This document shows positions 18,116-27,484 of a DNA stretch of 64,000 bases, piece by piece. The DNA lies in NCBI GenBank assembly GCA_964352215.1, contig CAYGRE010000004.1, positions 97,705 to 161,704 on the forward strand, in the 5' to 3' direction. Within the stretch, counting starts at the first letter, position 1; every line of letters starts with the position of its first letter. This DNA is from CAWUKT01 sp964352215 (lineage in GTDB: Bacteria > Bacteroidota > Bacteroidia > J057 > JADKCL01). Under the pieces are notes generated by a model. The model made no database searches, was not told the DNA's origin, and saw only the letters and a list, made by a program, of their open reading frames with translations. A program made the position numbers and the translations under genes.

Positions 18116-18145
18116 AAAAAGCCCCGGATTTTCTCCGAGGCTTTT
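18116..18145 (+). terminator. Rho-independent-type terminator after the LRR gene
   Basis: AAAAAGCC (18116-18123) pairs with GGCTTTT (18139-18145), and CCGGA/TCCGA extends the stem around a TTTTC loop. It ends in a T run and lies directly after the LRR stop codon. Confidence 0.6.
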
Positions 18146-18280
18146 GGTAGAGGCTTCCGGGTCTGCCTCTTCTTTTTACACATGCTCTGTGTTGAACTGA
18201 ATTCTGTACCTAATAAAAAAGCTGTATTTATTCTTGATATAAACGCTGCTTGTCAAACTCCTTTTGTTCGTCGCTGCTGG

Positions 18281-19144
18281 CTAGAAACTCCAAAGGTGGT
18301 GTTCGAAGTCTATCATTTGGTCCTGACGGAAGGCCGCATCTTCCAGGGTGCGGACGCCACGTCCTGAGACATTGGTGACATAGCCATTGAAGATGCGCTC
18401 TTCAAAGATCTCCCGCATATTGCGGTGCTCTGCATCGTTGAACTTGTTGAACCACTGGCAATCTTCGAGGGTCTCCAATACATCGCTGTACTTGAAGCAG
18501 ATTACGTTCTGGTCGGGAAGGGTTTCGCCCGGATCAACCCAGACCATGCGAAGGTACTGGACATCGTAAATCTGTGCGGAACGGTTCTTGTCAAAGATGC
18601 GGTTCTCGATGAATTCGATCACGGATTCAAAGGCGCTGATGTCAAAGTCGCCAACGAAATCGGCACTTGCATTGGTATTGGCGAATTCATTGCCGAACCC
18701 TTCCATATTGTCACCTTCAACATTGTAATCGCCCTCGAATTCGAACTCAAATTCACTTTCCTCATCGTACAAGGGTTCATCATCCCATTCCGGATCCTCT
18801 GCTTCTTCACCATTGATGTCCTGAATCATGGCGACCACATCCTCATAGGTGAGGGATTTGTTCAGGCTATCCGCAGAATAGGCAAGGTACCTGCCACTTT
18901 TGAGGCCATTGAACAGGGCTGTGATCACGCCCTGTGTTTCGGAATAGGTGCCAGAGGCATAGAGGGAGGATTGCTGGGCAAGCACCATGGGTTGATTGAT
19001 CTTTTCGCCCATGTCGATGCGGTTGACTACCAGATTGCGTTGAAAATGGTCGTCGGTGCGGGGTGGGATGTTAGCGCCCGGAATTTGGGCAAAAGCTCCC
19101 ATACTGGCTGCGATAGCCACCAAGAGAATTGTCAGTTTTTTCAT
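18281..19144 (-). CDS. gldN: GldN-like type IX secretion/gliding protein, lone copy
   Basis: 287 residues with a signal peptide (MKKLTILLVAIAASMGAFAQ). The GldN/PorN signature is visible: NRIDMGEKINQPMVLAQ, GVITALFNGLKSGRYLAYSA, LTYEDVVAMI, then QIYDVQYLRMVWVDPGE and ICFKYSDVLETLEDCQWFN. GldN/PorN forms the periplasmic ring of the T9SS with GldK. It is normally in a gldK-L-M-N operon, but no gldK, L or M is in this window. A very acidic insert (about 115-160, EDPEWDDEPLYDEESEFEFE) interrupts the conserved core. It may be a paralogue specialised away from the main secretion operon. Confidence 0.85.
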   Translation of the reverse strand: MKKLTILLVAIAASMGAFAQIPGANIPPRTDDHFQRNLVVNRIDMGEKINQPMVLAQQSSLYASGTYSETQGVITALFNGLKSGRYLAYSADSLNKSLTYEDVVAMIQDINGEEAEDPEWDDEPLYDEESEFEFEFEGDYNVEGDNMEGFGNEFANTNASADFVGDFDISAFESVIEFIENRIFDKNRSAQIYDVQYLRMVWVDPGETLPDQNVICFKYSDVLETLEDCQWFNKFNDAEHRNMREIFEERIFNGYVTNVSGRGVRTLEDAAFRQDQMIDFEHHLWSF

Positions 19145-19344
19145 CTGATCTTTAGGTTTCGGTGTGAAAAACGAATGCGCCTGGCAGGTTGGAATGATAT
19201 TTTCATCCTGCTTACATCCCCATAATGAAGGCCACCAGATTGGTTACAGTTTTCCTTAAAAAAAATGTAAAGGGTGAAATCCTGCCTTTTTGCTTTGTCT
19301 TTTTGCCTTCCATACCCTTGTTTTACAGATAGCAGGATCAATTC

Positions 19345-19857
19345 ATGGGAGCAGGCAATCAGATAAAGGCTTATGAAGAGATGTTTCGCAGGTTTCAACC
19401 TGCCCTGGTGAAGTATGCCGCCTCCATGCTCTACTCTGTCGAAGATGCCCGTGAAGTCGTTCAGGATGTCTTTATCAAAATCTGGCAGAAGAGAGACTCC
19501 CTGGAATTTGGTGAAGAACTTAAGTCCTATCTCTACCGTTCCGTACGCAACCAGACTCTGAACAAGATCCAGCGCAACCGAATCGATACCGTATCCCTCG
19601 ATGAGAAAATCTATGTCCTCACCCAGGAAACGGATCTTCGGGACGATGAGAAAAACCGGAGACTCAAGGAAATATTCAAACAGATTGAGACCCTGCCCCC
19701 CAGTTGCAAAGAAATCTTTATGATGAGCCGGGTGGAAGGCCTCAGCCACAAGGAGATCGCCGAGATTCTGGAAATATCCCGGAAGACGGTCGAGAACCAG
19801 GTCGGCATTGCTTTGAAGAAAATCCGCAAAGGGGTCTTTAAAAAAGCTGAAAAATAA
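19345..19857 (+). CDS. ECF RNA polymerase sigma factor (FecI type)
   Basis: 170 residues. Region 2: YEEMFRRFQPALVKYAASML, then EDAREVVQDVFIKIWQKRD. Region 4: IETLPPSCKEIFMMSRVEGL, then HKEIAEILEISRKTVENQV. This is the Bacteroidota sigma-70 ECF family that works with FecR anti-sigma factors. The FecR partner is two genes downstream (22639), separated by a secreted peptidase gene. A TACCCTTG box at 19313-19320 lies close to the start but matches the TAnnTTTG element imperfectly. Confidence 0.95.
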   Translation: MGAGNQIKAYEEMFRRFQPALVKYAASMLYSVEDAREVVQDVFIKIWQKRDSLEFGEELKSYLYRSVRNQTLNKIQRNRIDTVSLDEKIYVLTQETDLRDDEKNRRLKEIFKQIETLPPSCKEIFMMSRVEGLSHKEIAEILEISRKTVENQVGIALKKIRKGVFKKAEK

Positions 19858-19952
19858 TCCCCTCGCTTTGAGGGATAGCCATTACCAGGGTGTTGTTAAT
19901 ATGCCGGGAATACACTCTGACTCTTGAATTCTTTACCCGGTGCCTGAATAAT

Positions 19953-22634
19953 ATGGAAGTAAATCGTCTACGCATTCTCGTTATCTGCCTCTTAACCTGC
20001 TTCTCCGGTACTTTTCTGAAGGCCCAGGAGGTCAAAGTGGTTGATGGTCAACTATTGGTTCAGGTACTTGAAAATCATACCGGTGGCGAAGTTGCTTCTT
20101 ACCTGAATGCACAAACCGGAGATCTTGCCAAGGCCCGCTCCCTCCGGGAACTTTCTCGCCACATGAAGATCTGGCAGATTGCCTTCGACGACGAAGCTGT
20201 CTCTATGGATGAGGCCCTGCGGATCGCCTGGTCTGCCCCAATGGTGACGGTGGCGCAATTCAACCACCAACTCAGCAACCGGGCTACCCTTCCCAATGAT
20301 GCCAATATCAGCAGCCAGTGGCAGTATGTAAATACCGGGCAATCCGGTGGCACCCCCGGTGCTGACATCGACATGGACCTGGCCTGGGACATTACCACCG
20401 GTGGTCTGACCTCCCTCGGAGATACCATTGTCGCCTGTGTGATCGACGATGGGCTTAACCAGGCGCACCAGGACTTTGGCGACAATGTCTGGATCAACCA
20501 CAACGAAATCCCCAACAACAATATCGACGATGACAACAATGGCTTTGTCGACGATTACCGGGGTTGGGATGCTTATAATAACAATGACAATATCTACACA
20601 GGGGGAGGACACGGAACCCCGGTTGCCGGCATCGTAGGTGCCAAGGGCAACAATGGAATTGGGGTGGCAGGTGTCAACTGGGATGTGAAGCTAATGATTG
20701 TACGTGGAGGGGGTAACGAAGCCCAGGCCATTGCTGCTTATGCCTACCCATTGGAAATGCGCAAGCTGTACAATCAGACCAACGGTAATCTCGGTGCTTT
20801 TGTCGTCACGACCAATGCCTCCTGGGGCGTTGACTTCGGCCAGCCTTCTGCGGCTCCACTATGGTGTGCGATGTACGACACCCTGGGTGCTTATGGCATT
20901 GTCAGTTGCGGGGCTACCGCCAACCTTGGCATCGACATCGACCAGCAAGGTGATCTCCCGACTGGTTGTCCCAGTGATTATCTGATCTCAGTCACCAATA
21001 TGAACCACAATGACAACAAGGTCAATTCGGCTGGCTATGGAGCCACTACGATTGACCTCGGTGCATTTGGTGCAAATGCTTATACCACCTCATCCCCCAA
21101 TAGCTATGGTGGCTTTGGGGGAACTTCTGGTGCGACTCCCCATGTCACGGGTACGGTTGCCCTCCTTTATTCCGCAGCCTGTACCAATCTGGCGGCGATC
21201 TCCAAGACCAATCCCGACAGTGCGGCGATTCTGGTCAAGCAATTTATCCTGGATGGGGTGGATGCCAATAGCAGTCTGAACAATATCACGACCACCGGCG
21301 GTCGTCTCAATGTCCACAAGGCATTGCTGCAACTGCAAGCCTGGGACTGCAACGGCACCGGGTGCATCTCTGCGTTTTCCCTGAATGTCACCAATATCAT
21401 TGACACCAGTGCCACCATCAGTTGGGCGGCCACTGCCAGCGCAGACTCCTTCCATGTGCAATTTCGCCCAGCTGGCATGCCAACCTGGACCGATTTCTAT
21501 ACAGTAGGTAACTCCCGCAATATTGATACCCTTCGGGCTTGTACCCAGTATGAGTTCAGGGTGGAGACTTTCTGTGATACCACCATCGCTGCCTTTACGC
21601 CTGTTACTATTTTCCAAACCGATGGATGTTGCGAAGCACCCACCGGTTTTTCTGATTCTGTGTATGCAGCCGGAGCGGTGATCAGTTTTGATCCGGTGCT
21701 CGCGGCTCAATCCTATACCCTGAGGTACCGTCTGACCGGTACCAGCTCATGGACCACCATTCCCGGCCTGACGGTTCCCCAGTACAATCTGAATTCCCTC
21801 GACTCCTGTGCGGAATACGAGTACCAGGTGCAAACGGTATGCGATACAGGAGCCACTCCCTTTACCGGTAGTTCCGTTTTCCGTACCGAAGGATGCTTGG
21901 GATGTGATGCCACCTTCTGCGCTGCCTTCAGCAACGATGATACCGAGGAATGGATCAACCAGGTCCGCCTCTCCAATGTGAACAATTACTCCACTGGTAA
22001 CAACAATGGATACCAGGACTTCACCGGACAATTTTCCATGCTGGTCAAGCGGGATTCGATTTACGACATCACCCTCAGCCCGGCCTTCGGCAGTTTCCCC
22101 TTCGATGAGTATTTCCAGGTTTTCATCGACCTCAATCAGGATGCTGACTTCGACGATCCGGGAGAAATGGTCTATGCGGTGGGTCCAGTCCAGAGTTCGA
22201 CTACCGGGCAGATACAATTGCCCTTGTCCACTCAACTGGGCACTACGCGGATGAGGGTGACCATGCGCTACGATCAGCCCGCAGGATTCTGTGAAGCAGG
22301 TTATGGATTCGGAGAAGTTGAAGACTACTGTGTGGAAGTCCTCCCCGCGCCAATTGTCTCGATCGTCGATCGTCTGGAAGACCAAGTCCGGGTTTATCCC
22401 AATCCCTTTCAGGAAAATTTGAATATTTCATTCACCAATGAGTTTGCGGCCGATTGCCAACTTTCTTTGTTCGATGTACAAGGAAAGGCGGTGCGGACAC
22501 AAGCATATAAAAACCTGAACGCAGGCGCAATTGATTTGCAAATGGCGACTTCAGGCTTGAAACCAGGTATGTACTTTCTGGATGTTCAGGTTGGCGACAA
22601 CCACTTCTGGAGAAAATTGACAATGATTAAATAG
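19953..22634 (+). CDS. T9SS-exported S8 (subtilisin-like) serine peptidase
   Basis: 893 residues from ATG 19953, which opens the signal peptide (MEVNRLRILVICLLTCFSGT, then FLKAQ); an upstream TTG would bury it. The catalytic triad is Asp165 (VIDDGLNQAHQDF), His220 (GGGHGTPVAGIVG) and Ser392 (GGTSGATPHVTG), with oxyanion Asn288. An Asn/Asp-rich calcium-type loop (PNNNIDDDNNGFVDDYRGW) precedes the His. After the catalytic domain come two fibronectin type III-like domains (about 465-660), a GEVED domain (IDLNQDADFDDPGE) and a T9SS type A sorting domain (VYPNPFQENLNISF, ending LKPGMYFLDVQVG). Its position between sigma factor and FecR is odd: only 4 bases separate it from fecR, so they are co-transcribed. 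Confidence 0.95.
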   Translation: MEVNRLRILVICLLTCFSGTFLKAQEVKVVDGQLLVQVLENHTGGEVASYLNAQTGDLAKARSLRELSRHMKIWQIAFDDEAVSMDEALRIAWSAPMVTVAQFNHQLSNRATLPNDANISSQWQYVNTGQSGGTPGADIDMDLAWDITTGGLTSLGDTIVACVIDDGLNQAHQDFGDNVWINHNEIPNNNIDDDNNGFVDDYRGWDAYNNNDNIYTGGGHGTPVAGIVGAKGNNGIGVAGVNWDVKLMIVRGGGNEAQAIAAYAYPLEMRKLYNQTNGNLGAFVVTTNASWGVDFGQPSAAPLWCAMYDTLGAYGIVSCGATANLGIDIDQQGDLPTGCPSDYLISVTNMNHNDNKVNSAGYGATTIDLGAFGANAYTTSSPNSYGGFGGTSGATPHVTGTVALLYSAACTNLAAISKTNPDSAAILVKQFILDGVDANSSLNNITTTGGRLNVHKALLQLQAWDCNGTGCISAFSLNVTNIIDTSATISWAATASADSFHVQFRPAGMPTWTDFYTVGNSRNIDTLRACTQYEFRVETFCDTTIAAFTPVTIFQTDGCCEAPTGFSDSVYAAGAVISFDPVLAAQSYTLRYRLTGTSSWTTIPGLTVPQYNLNSLDSCAEYEYQVQTVCDTGATPFTGSSVFRTEGCLGCDATFCAAFSNDDTEEWINQVRLSNVNNYSTGNNNGYQDFTGQFSMLVKRDSIYDITLSPAFGSFPFDEYFQVFIDLNQDADFDDPGEMVYAVGPVQSSTTGQIQLPLSTQLGTTRMRVTMRYDQPAGFCEAGYGFGEVEDYCVEVLPAPIVSIVDRLEDQVRVYPNPFQENLNISFTNEFAADCQLSLFDVQGKAVRTQAYKNLNAGAIDLQMATSGLKPGMYFLDVQVGDNHFWRKLTMIK

Positions 22635-22638
22635 ATAT

Positions 22639-23733
22639 ATGGTCATGAAGGAAGAGCAACTGTATGCCTTGATCGAACAAGAACTGCGCGGCACGCTTAA
22701 TGAGTCCGATGCCGGTATGCTTGCTGATTGGGTCGGGCAAGGCAGAGAAGAGGAGACGACTTACCAGGAAGTGCGATCTATCCTTGAAATCACTGCGGAA
22801 GGGATTTCTGTTATGGATCCCCAAACCGATACTTCCTGGGATGCATTGCAATCGCTGATCGGAGAGGCAGAAGTTTCCACAGTTGGAGACGCTGAGATCA
22901 CCTCCGTCGGAAATACTGAAACCAGCGCGGTCGGAAATACTGAAACCGAAAATACCTCATTCGAAGGGGCTCCCGTCATTCCAATGCGGCGCTCACGCAC
23001 CCGTATCTACGGCATCGCCGCCACGGTTGTCCTGCTGGTCGTTGCCGCCCTCTTTATCGTTCTCCCCGGTGACACCCCAGGAGTTGACAAAGGCAAAATA
23101 TTTGCTTCCACCCACAGCGAAGTCAAGCAGCTTGACCTCCCGGATGGAAGCCATGTGACCCTGAATTCGGAGTCTAAGTTGGAAATGCCAGCTGATTTCA
23201 ACGATGAGGTCCGCCGGGTAAAACTGGAAGGTGAAGCCTTCTTTGACATTGCCCGCAACGAAGAGAAGCCATTCATCATTGAGGTCATGGGGACCGAAAC
23301 CAGGGTTTTGGGTACCAGCTTTACCATTTCTGCCTACCCGGCAACCCAGCAAGTGATGGTCAGTGTCGTCACCGGACATGTTGAATTCAGCCCTATCGGC
23401 AGTGATGCCAAAATTGATCTCACCCCCAACCAGGCTGGCAGATTTGACCTGAAGACCAATAAGTTGAGCCGTATGGAAACTGCAGCGTCAGACGATGCGG
23501 CCTGGCAGGATGGGAAGTACGTCTTTAGAAAGGTTCCTTTTGGAATTGCACTTGAAAGACTGGAAAAACATTACGACCTTGAGTTTGTAGTTTCCCCGGA
23601 CTTAGAGAACGAGCCTCTTACCACCACCATCGATGTCAATACGACCAGTGAAGAAGATTTACTCAGCCTGCTGCAAGTAACCTTCCAGGTTCAGATCGAA
23701 AGAAACGGGAAGCGCGTGGAAATAAAGAAGTAG
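22639..23733 (+). CDS. FecR-family anti-sigma/signal transducer
   Basis: 364 residues. A cytoplasmic N-domain (about 1-110) is followed by one membrane helix near 122-140 (IYGIAATVVLLVVAALFIVL). The periplasmic FecR domain is LDLPDGSHVTLNSESKLEMP and RRVKLEGEAFFDIARNEEKP, followed by VLGTSFTISAYP. The C-terminal DUF4974/STN-like region (GIALERLEKHYDLEF) contacts receptors. It should hold the sigma factor at 19345 until the downstream receptor signals. The juxtamembrane cytoplasmic segment contains four octapeptide repeats (see 22858-22953). The receptor gene starts 12 bases after the stop. Confidence 0.94.
   Translation: MVMKEEQLYALIEQELRGTLNESDAGMLADWVGQGREEETTYQEVRSILEITAEGISVMDPQTDTSWDALQSLIGEAEVSTVGDAEITSVGNTETSAVGNTETENTSFEGAPVIPMRRSRTRIYGIAATVVLLVVAALFIVLPGDTPGVDKGKIFASTHSEVKQLDLPDGSHVTLNSESKLEMPADFNDEVRRVKLEGEAFFDIARNEEKPFIIEVMGTETRVLGTSFTISAYPATQQVMVSVVTGHVEFSPIGSDAKIDLTPNQAGRFDLKTNKLSRMETAASDDAAWQDGKYVFRKVPFGIALERLEKHYDLEFVVSPDLENEPLTTTIDVNTTSEEDLLSLLQVTFQVQIERNGKRVEIKK
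22858..22953 (+). repeat. Four 24-bp tandem units inside fecR
   Basis: Four in-frame 24-bp units encode IGEAEVST, VGDAEITS, VGNTETSA and VGNTETEN. The last two units share an identical 18-bp start (22906-22923 and 22930-22947), showing recent duplication. The repeats lengthen the linker just before the FecR membrane helix. Confidence 0.8.
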
Positions 23734-23745
23734 AAACACCCAATA

Positions 23746-26382
23746 ATGCAGAGAGTTTGTTGGACGATCATCCTCCATCTACTCCTCGGGTCGCTTGCAT
23801 ATTCTCAAACTTCCGGCCTGGATTTTCCGGTTACGGTTTCCTTTGAAAATGCCGACCCTGACATCGCTCTGCAACTTATTGAACAAGCATCCGGCCTCCC
23901 TTTTTCCTACAACAACAATATTCTTCCCAACCGGAATGTTTCAGGAACATTTGAGAAAACCCCTTTGCGGGAAGTCTTGTCGCAGGTCCTCGGTAGCCTG
24001 GGTCTGACCTATACCTACCGAAGAGGGCTGATCATTCTCCTGCCGGGAAATAAAGCCCCCCGAATCATTCCCGCCCATACCATCAGTGGATATGTCGAAG
24101 ACAATGCCAGTGGGGAACGCCTCATCGGCGCTACCGTCTATGATGCCTCCTCTCGTTCTGGGGTCATCACCAATGAATTTGGTTTTTTCAGTCTTCAGGT
24201 ACCCAAGGACAGTGTGAAGTTGGTCATTTCCATGATCGGTTATGCTGTGCATGCAGAAATGCTTTATCCCGAGACAGATATCAAGGGGGTTGTTCGTCTG
24301 AAACCCGACCTGAGCCTGGAAACGGTTGAGATCATCGATCAACAGGAAAAAATCCGTTCTGAATTGGGGGGAATCAGTGCCTACCGGATTCCCATCTCTG
24401 AATTGAGAGCCCTGCCGGCCCTGATGGGGGAAACCGATGTCCTTGCCGGGCTGAGTTTGCTCCCCGGTGTCAGCAGCGGCGGAGATGGTGCCACTGGCCT
24501 CTACGTCCGTGGAGGAGGACCAGACCAAAATCTCGTTCTGTTCGATGGCGTTCCCATCTACAATTCATCACACCTCTTCGGTTTCTACTCCATTTTCAAT
24601 TCCGATGCCATCAAAGATGTCAAGCTGGTCAAAGGGGGTTTTCCGGCCAGGTACGGCGGCCGGCTTTCTTCGGTGATCAGTATTCGGATGAATGAGGGAA
24701 ACCTGAACGAATGGAGTGGACAAGGTAACCTGGGGCTAACCTCAGGCCGCCTGATGCTGGAAGGCCCGTTGATCAAAGACAAGCTGAGCCTGACCCTCTC
24801 AGGCAGGAGAACCCTGCTTGAACCCTATCTGGCCATCGTTAGCAACCTGGCCGAAAAGAACAATGGCAATTCTATTGGATACAATTTCTACGACCTCAAT
24901 GGGAAGCTCCATTGGAAAGTCAGCGAAAGGGATGGCATCTATCTTTCGGGTTATAGTGGAGGAGATGCATTTTCCTCCGGCTATTCTATCGACACCAACG
25001 GGGTACTCGACGCATTTGATTTCAATCTTCGTTGGGGAAATACAGCGGGGATACTGAGATGGCACCGGGACTGGAGCAAAGAACTTTTCAGCGACTTCTC
25101 TGTATTTACCACGCAATACCGGTACCGGTCACTGAGCAGTACGGAGATTGATTTCCCCAATGAACCCTTTGAACGCAATGAATTGACCAACCGTTCACAA
25201 GTCAGGGATTTCGGTGCACGTCTCAATTTCGACTATATCCCAACCAATAAGCAGGTAGTCCGAATGGGGGCCACCGTGACGCAACATGAATTTACCCCTG
25301 AAATCCTGCAAAGGCAGTCCTTCAGCACTGGGCCCAGTGTGGAGATTTCCCAAAGAATTCTTCGTCCCATAGAGGCCAATATCTACTTCGAAGACCAGGT
25401 CCAGGCCACTGAAAAATTCTCCTTTAACCTGGGCATACATACTTCCTATTACCAGTTGGACACTTTCAGCTTTGCCTCTATCCAACCAAGAGTTTCCTTC
25501 CGGATAGGCCCGACCGATCGCTGGGGGGTATATGGTTCATATTCTACGATGACCCAGTTCTTGCACTTATTGAGCAACAGTGGTACGGGTTTACCCATCG
25601 ACTTGTGGGTTCCTGCCACCGAAATTGCCCAACCTGAGTTTGCCCGGCAGGTTTCCCTGGGTGTAGATCAAACTTTCCAGAACCCTGGTCTGCAACTCAG
25701 CGTGGAAGGGTATTACAAGCGTATGGAGAATCTGATTGATTACCAGACCGGGGCCAACTTCCTGGGAGATGTTGACTGGCAGGAACGTGTGGAAAAAGGA
25801 GGGACGGGAGAATCCTATGGCATGGAAGTCTTTGTGCGAAAGCCCAAGGGAGTGATCAAAGGATGGCTTGGCTATACCTGGTCGAAAACCACCCGTCAAT
25901 TTCCCACCATTAACGACAACATACCCTATCCCTATAAGTATGACAGGCGTCACGACTTCTCTGCGGCTGCGATTTACGACCTGAGTGACAAAATCCAATT
26001 CTCAGCCAACTTTGTCTTCGGGAGCGGAACTGCCAATACACTTCCCCGGGCTGCGAGCCTTACTCCCAGTAATCCGGCTTTCGGTTTCATCGAATTAAAT
26101 GAAGGAATCGGTACCAATGTAGTGATCACGTATGGACAGCGAAATGAATACAGGCTTCCCGCTTATCATCGTCTGGATCTGAATATGAAGATATTCAAAA
26201 CAAGGTCGTGGGGGGAAACCTACTGGAACTTTGGCTTGTACAATGCTTATAACCGGCGGAATCCATACTTCCTTTTCTTACGAGCAGATTACAGCAACAA
26301 TATTGATGAGCCTGAGATCAAAGCCAGAAGGTTGAGCTTGTTACCGATCCTGCCAAGTGTCAACTGGGGTTTCAAGTTTTAA
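23746..26382 (+). CDS. TonB-dependent transducing receptor with STN domain
   Basis: 878 residues. A signal peptide is followed by a secretin/TonB N-terminal signalling domain (about 25-105, VTVSFENADPDIALQLIEQA, then YTYRRGLIILLPG). A carboxypeptidase-regulatory domain (HTISGYVEDNASGERLIGAT, ITNEFGFFSLQV), a plug (LPGVSSGGDGATGLYVRGGG) and a beta-barrel complete it. STN-bearing receptors pass occupancy to FecR, which fits the fecR gene 12 bases upstream. The DUF4249 lipoprotein downstream is a frequent partner of this receptor subfamily. The substrate cannot be deduced. It could be a peptide released by the T9SS peptidase of the same unit. Confidence 0.93.
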   Translation: MQRVCWTIILHLLLGSLAYSQTSGLDFPVTVSFENADPDIALQLIEQASGLPFSYNNNILPNRNVSGTFEKTPLREVLSQVLGSLGLTYTYRRGLIILLPGNKAPRIIPAHTISGYVEDNASGERLIGATVYDASSRSGVITNEFGFFSLQVPKDSVKLVISMIGYAVHAEMLYPETDIKGVVRLKPDLSLETVEIIDQQEKIRSELGGISAYRIPISELRALPALMGETDVLAGLSLLPGVSSGGDGATGLYVRGGGPDQNLVLFDGVPIYNSSHLFGFYSIFNSDAIKDVKLVKGGFPARYGGRLSSVISIRMNEGNLNEWSGQGNLGLTSGRLMLEGPLIKDKLSLTLSGRRTLLEPYLAIVSNLAEKNNGNSIGYNFYDLNGKLHWKVSERDGIYLSGYSGGDAFSSGYSIDTNGVLDAFDFNLRWGNTAGILRWHRDWSKELFSDFSVFTTQYRYRSLSSTEIDFPNEPFERNELTNRSQVRDFGARLNFDYIPTNKQVVRMGATVTQHEFTPEILQRQSFSTGPSVEISQRILRPIEANIYFEDQVQATEKFSFNLGIHTSYYQLDTFSFASIQPRVSFRIGPTDRWGVYGSYSTMTQFLHLLSNSGTGLPIDLWVPATEIAQPEFARQVSLGVDQTFQNPGLQLSVEGYYKRMENLIDYQTGANFLGDVDWQERVEKGGTGESYGMEVFVRKPKGVIKGWLGYTWSKTTRQFPTINDNIPYPYKYDRRHDFSAAAIYDLSDKIQFSANFVFGSGTANTLPRAASLTPSNPAFGFIELNEGIGTNVVITYGQRNEYRLPAYHRLDLNMKIFKTRSWGETYWNFGLYNAYNRRNPYFLFLRADYSNNIDEPEIKARRLSLLPILPSVNWGFKF

Positions 26383-26492
26383 GCCCCCATCCCCTTCCTA
26401 AAATCTTATCCCAACCTTACTTCTGTACGACATTGCTTGGTCTGATAGGTTAATTCTTTGTATATTGCTTTATAGAATCACCAAAATCCGCT

Positions 26493-27449
26493 GTGTTGTC
26501 CAAAGTGCATCACATATTGCTTTCCTGTTTTGCAGTTGTCTTTACCCTGACAGCCTGCAACAATGAGCTGGAGTTTGCCATTGATACCGATCCTCCTCAA
26601 CTGGTCGTCAATGGTGTATTTACCAACGACAGCTTGTTTCAGATCGAGGTCAGCAATTCTGCCAGCCCGGGACAAGGCAGTCAGATTCAATTCCTGGAAG
26701 ATTGTGAAGTGCGTTTGTGGCAAAATGACAAAGAAATCAAGGATATCCGGTCGATTTTCGAGACTGAAGTGGTGATGATGAATGGAGAACCTCAGGATAT
26801 GGTCCGGCACTACTATGGTACCGAGACTACGCTTGCTGAGGTAGGTCTTGAGTATGAGATCGAGGTGAGCCACCGGGATTATACGAAAGTTTCAGCAACT
26901 GGATTAATTCCTTATCCGGCTGATCTCCAATGGCTCAACCTGAATGGCAATACCGAGATCATTGACGTTGATGGCAAAGCCTATCGCAAACTCACTTTTC
27001 AACTGCAAAACAACTCTCCTCAGAGAGGATATTTCGCGATTCAGGCCCTTTACAGCAAAGCCAACGGGCAACAGGAAAAGATTGAGTTTTTTGCGAGTGA
27101 TCCTATCTTCAGTGAAAACCAAATCTTCGACGAAGGCGACCGTACAGTTGAACAAGGAAAGATTTATGATACCAAGGAGGGAATCTTCTTCTCAAGTGAG
27201 GCCTTCAATGGACAGCAGCACAAGTTCGATATCTTCGTGGAGTCTCACTACCTTGATCCAAACGACGATTTCGAGTTACGTATCCTAACCTTTTCCCGTG
27301 AATTGTACTCCTACTCCACCTCTTTGCGGCTCCAGCAAAGTGTCTCCGGCAATCCATTTGCAGAGCCGGTCCAGGTGCATTCCAATATCCAGAATGGCTA
27401 TGGCATCTTCAATGGGTATTCCGTTTCTTCCCTGCCTTTCCCGCATTGA
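26493..27449 (+). CDS. DUF4249 lipoprotein, receptor partner
   Basis: 318 residues, opening with GTG (GTG TTG TCC AAA GTG); no in-frame ATG precedes the lipobox, so a non-ATG start is required. The lipobox is LTAC at about residue 22, after HHILLSCFAVVFT. The Bacteroidota DUF4249 hallmarks are PPQLVVNGVFTNDSLFQIEV, EVGLEYEIEVSH and, near the C-terminus, NPFAEPVQVHSNIQNGYGIF. Such lipoproteins are usually encoded beside a TonB receptor, as here, and probably cap it on the cell surface. A 110-bp gap separates the two. A weak GGGG-TCT-CCCC hairpin with a T run (27454-27472) follows the stop. Confidence 0.9.
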   Translation: MLSKVHHILLSCFAVVFTLTACNNELEFAIDTDPPQLVVNGVFTNDSLFQIEVSNSASPGQGSQIQFLEDCEVRLWQNDKEIKDIRSIFETEVVMMNGEPQDMVRHYYGTETTLAEVGLEYEIEVSHRDYTKVSATGLIPYPADLQWLNLNGNTEIIDVDGKAYRKLTFQLQNNSPQRGYFAIQALYSKANGQQEKIEFFASDPIFSENQIFDEGDRTVEQGKIYDTKEGIFFSSEAFNGQQHKFDIFVESHYLDPNDDFELRILTFSRELYSYSTSLRLQQSVSGNPFAEPVQVHSNIQNGYGIFNGYSVSSLPFPH

Positions 27450-27484
27450 TTTTGGGGTCTCCCCCTCATTTTTCCATTCACCCG

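Noticed and set aside
18425..19225. Plus-strand 266-codon open frame
   Set aside because: Antisense shadow of the GldN-like gene, which has a signal peptide and family motifs.
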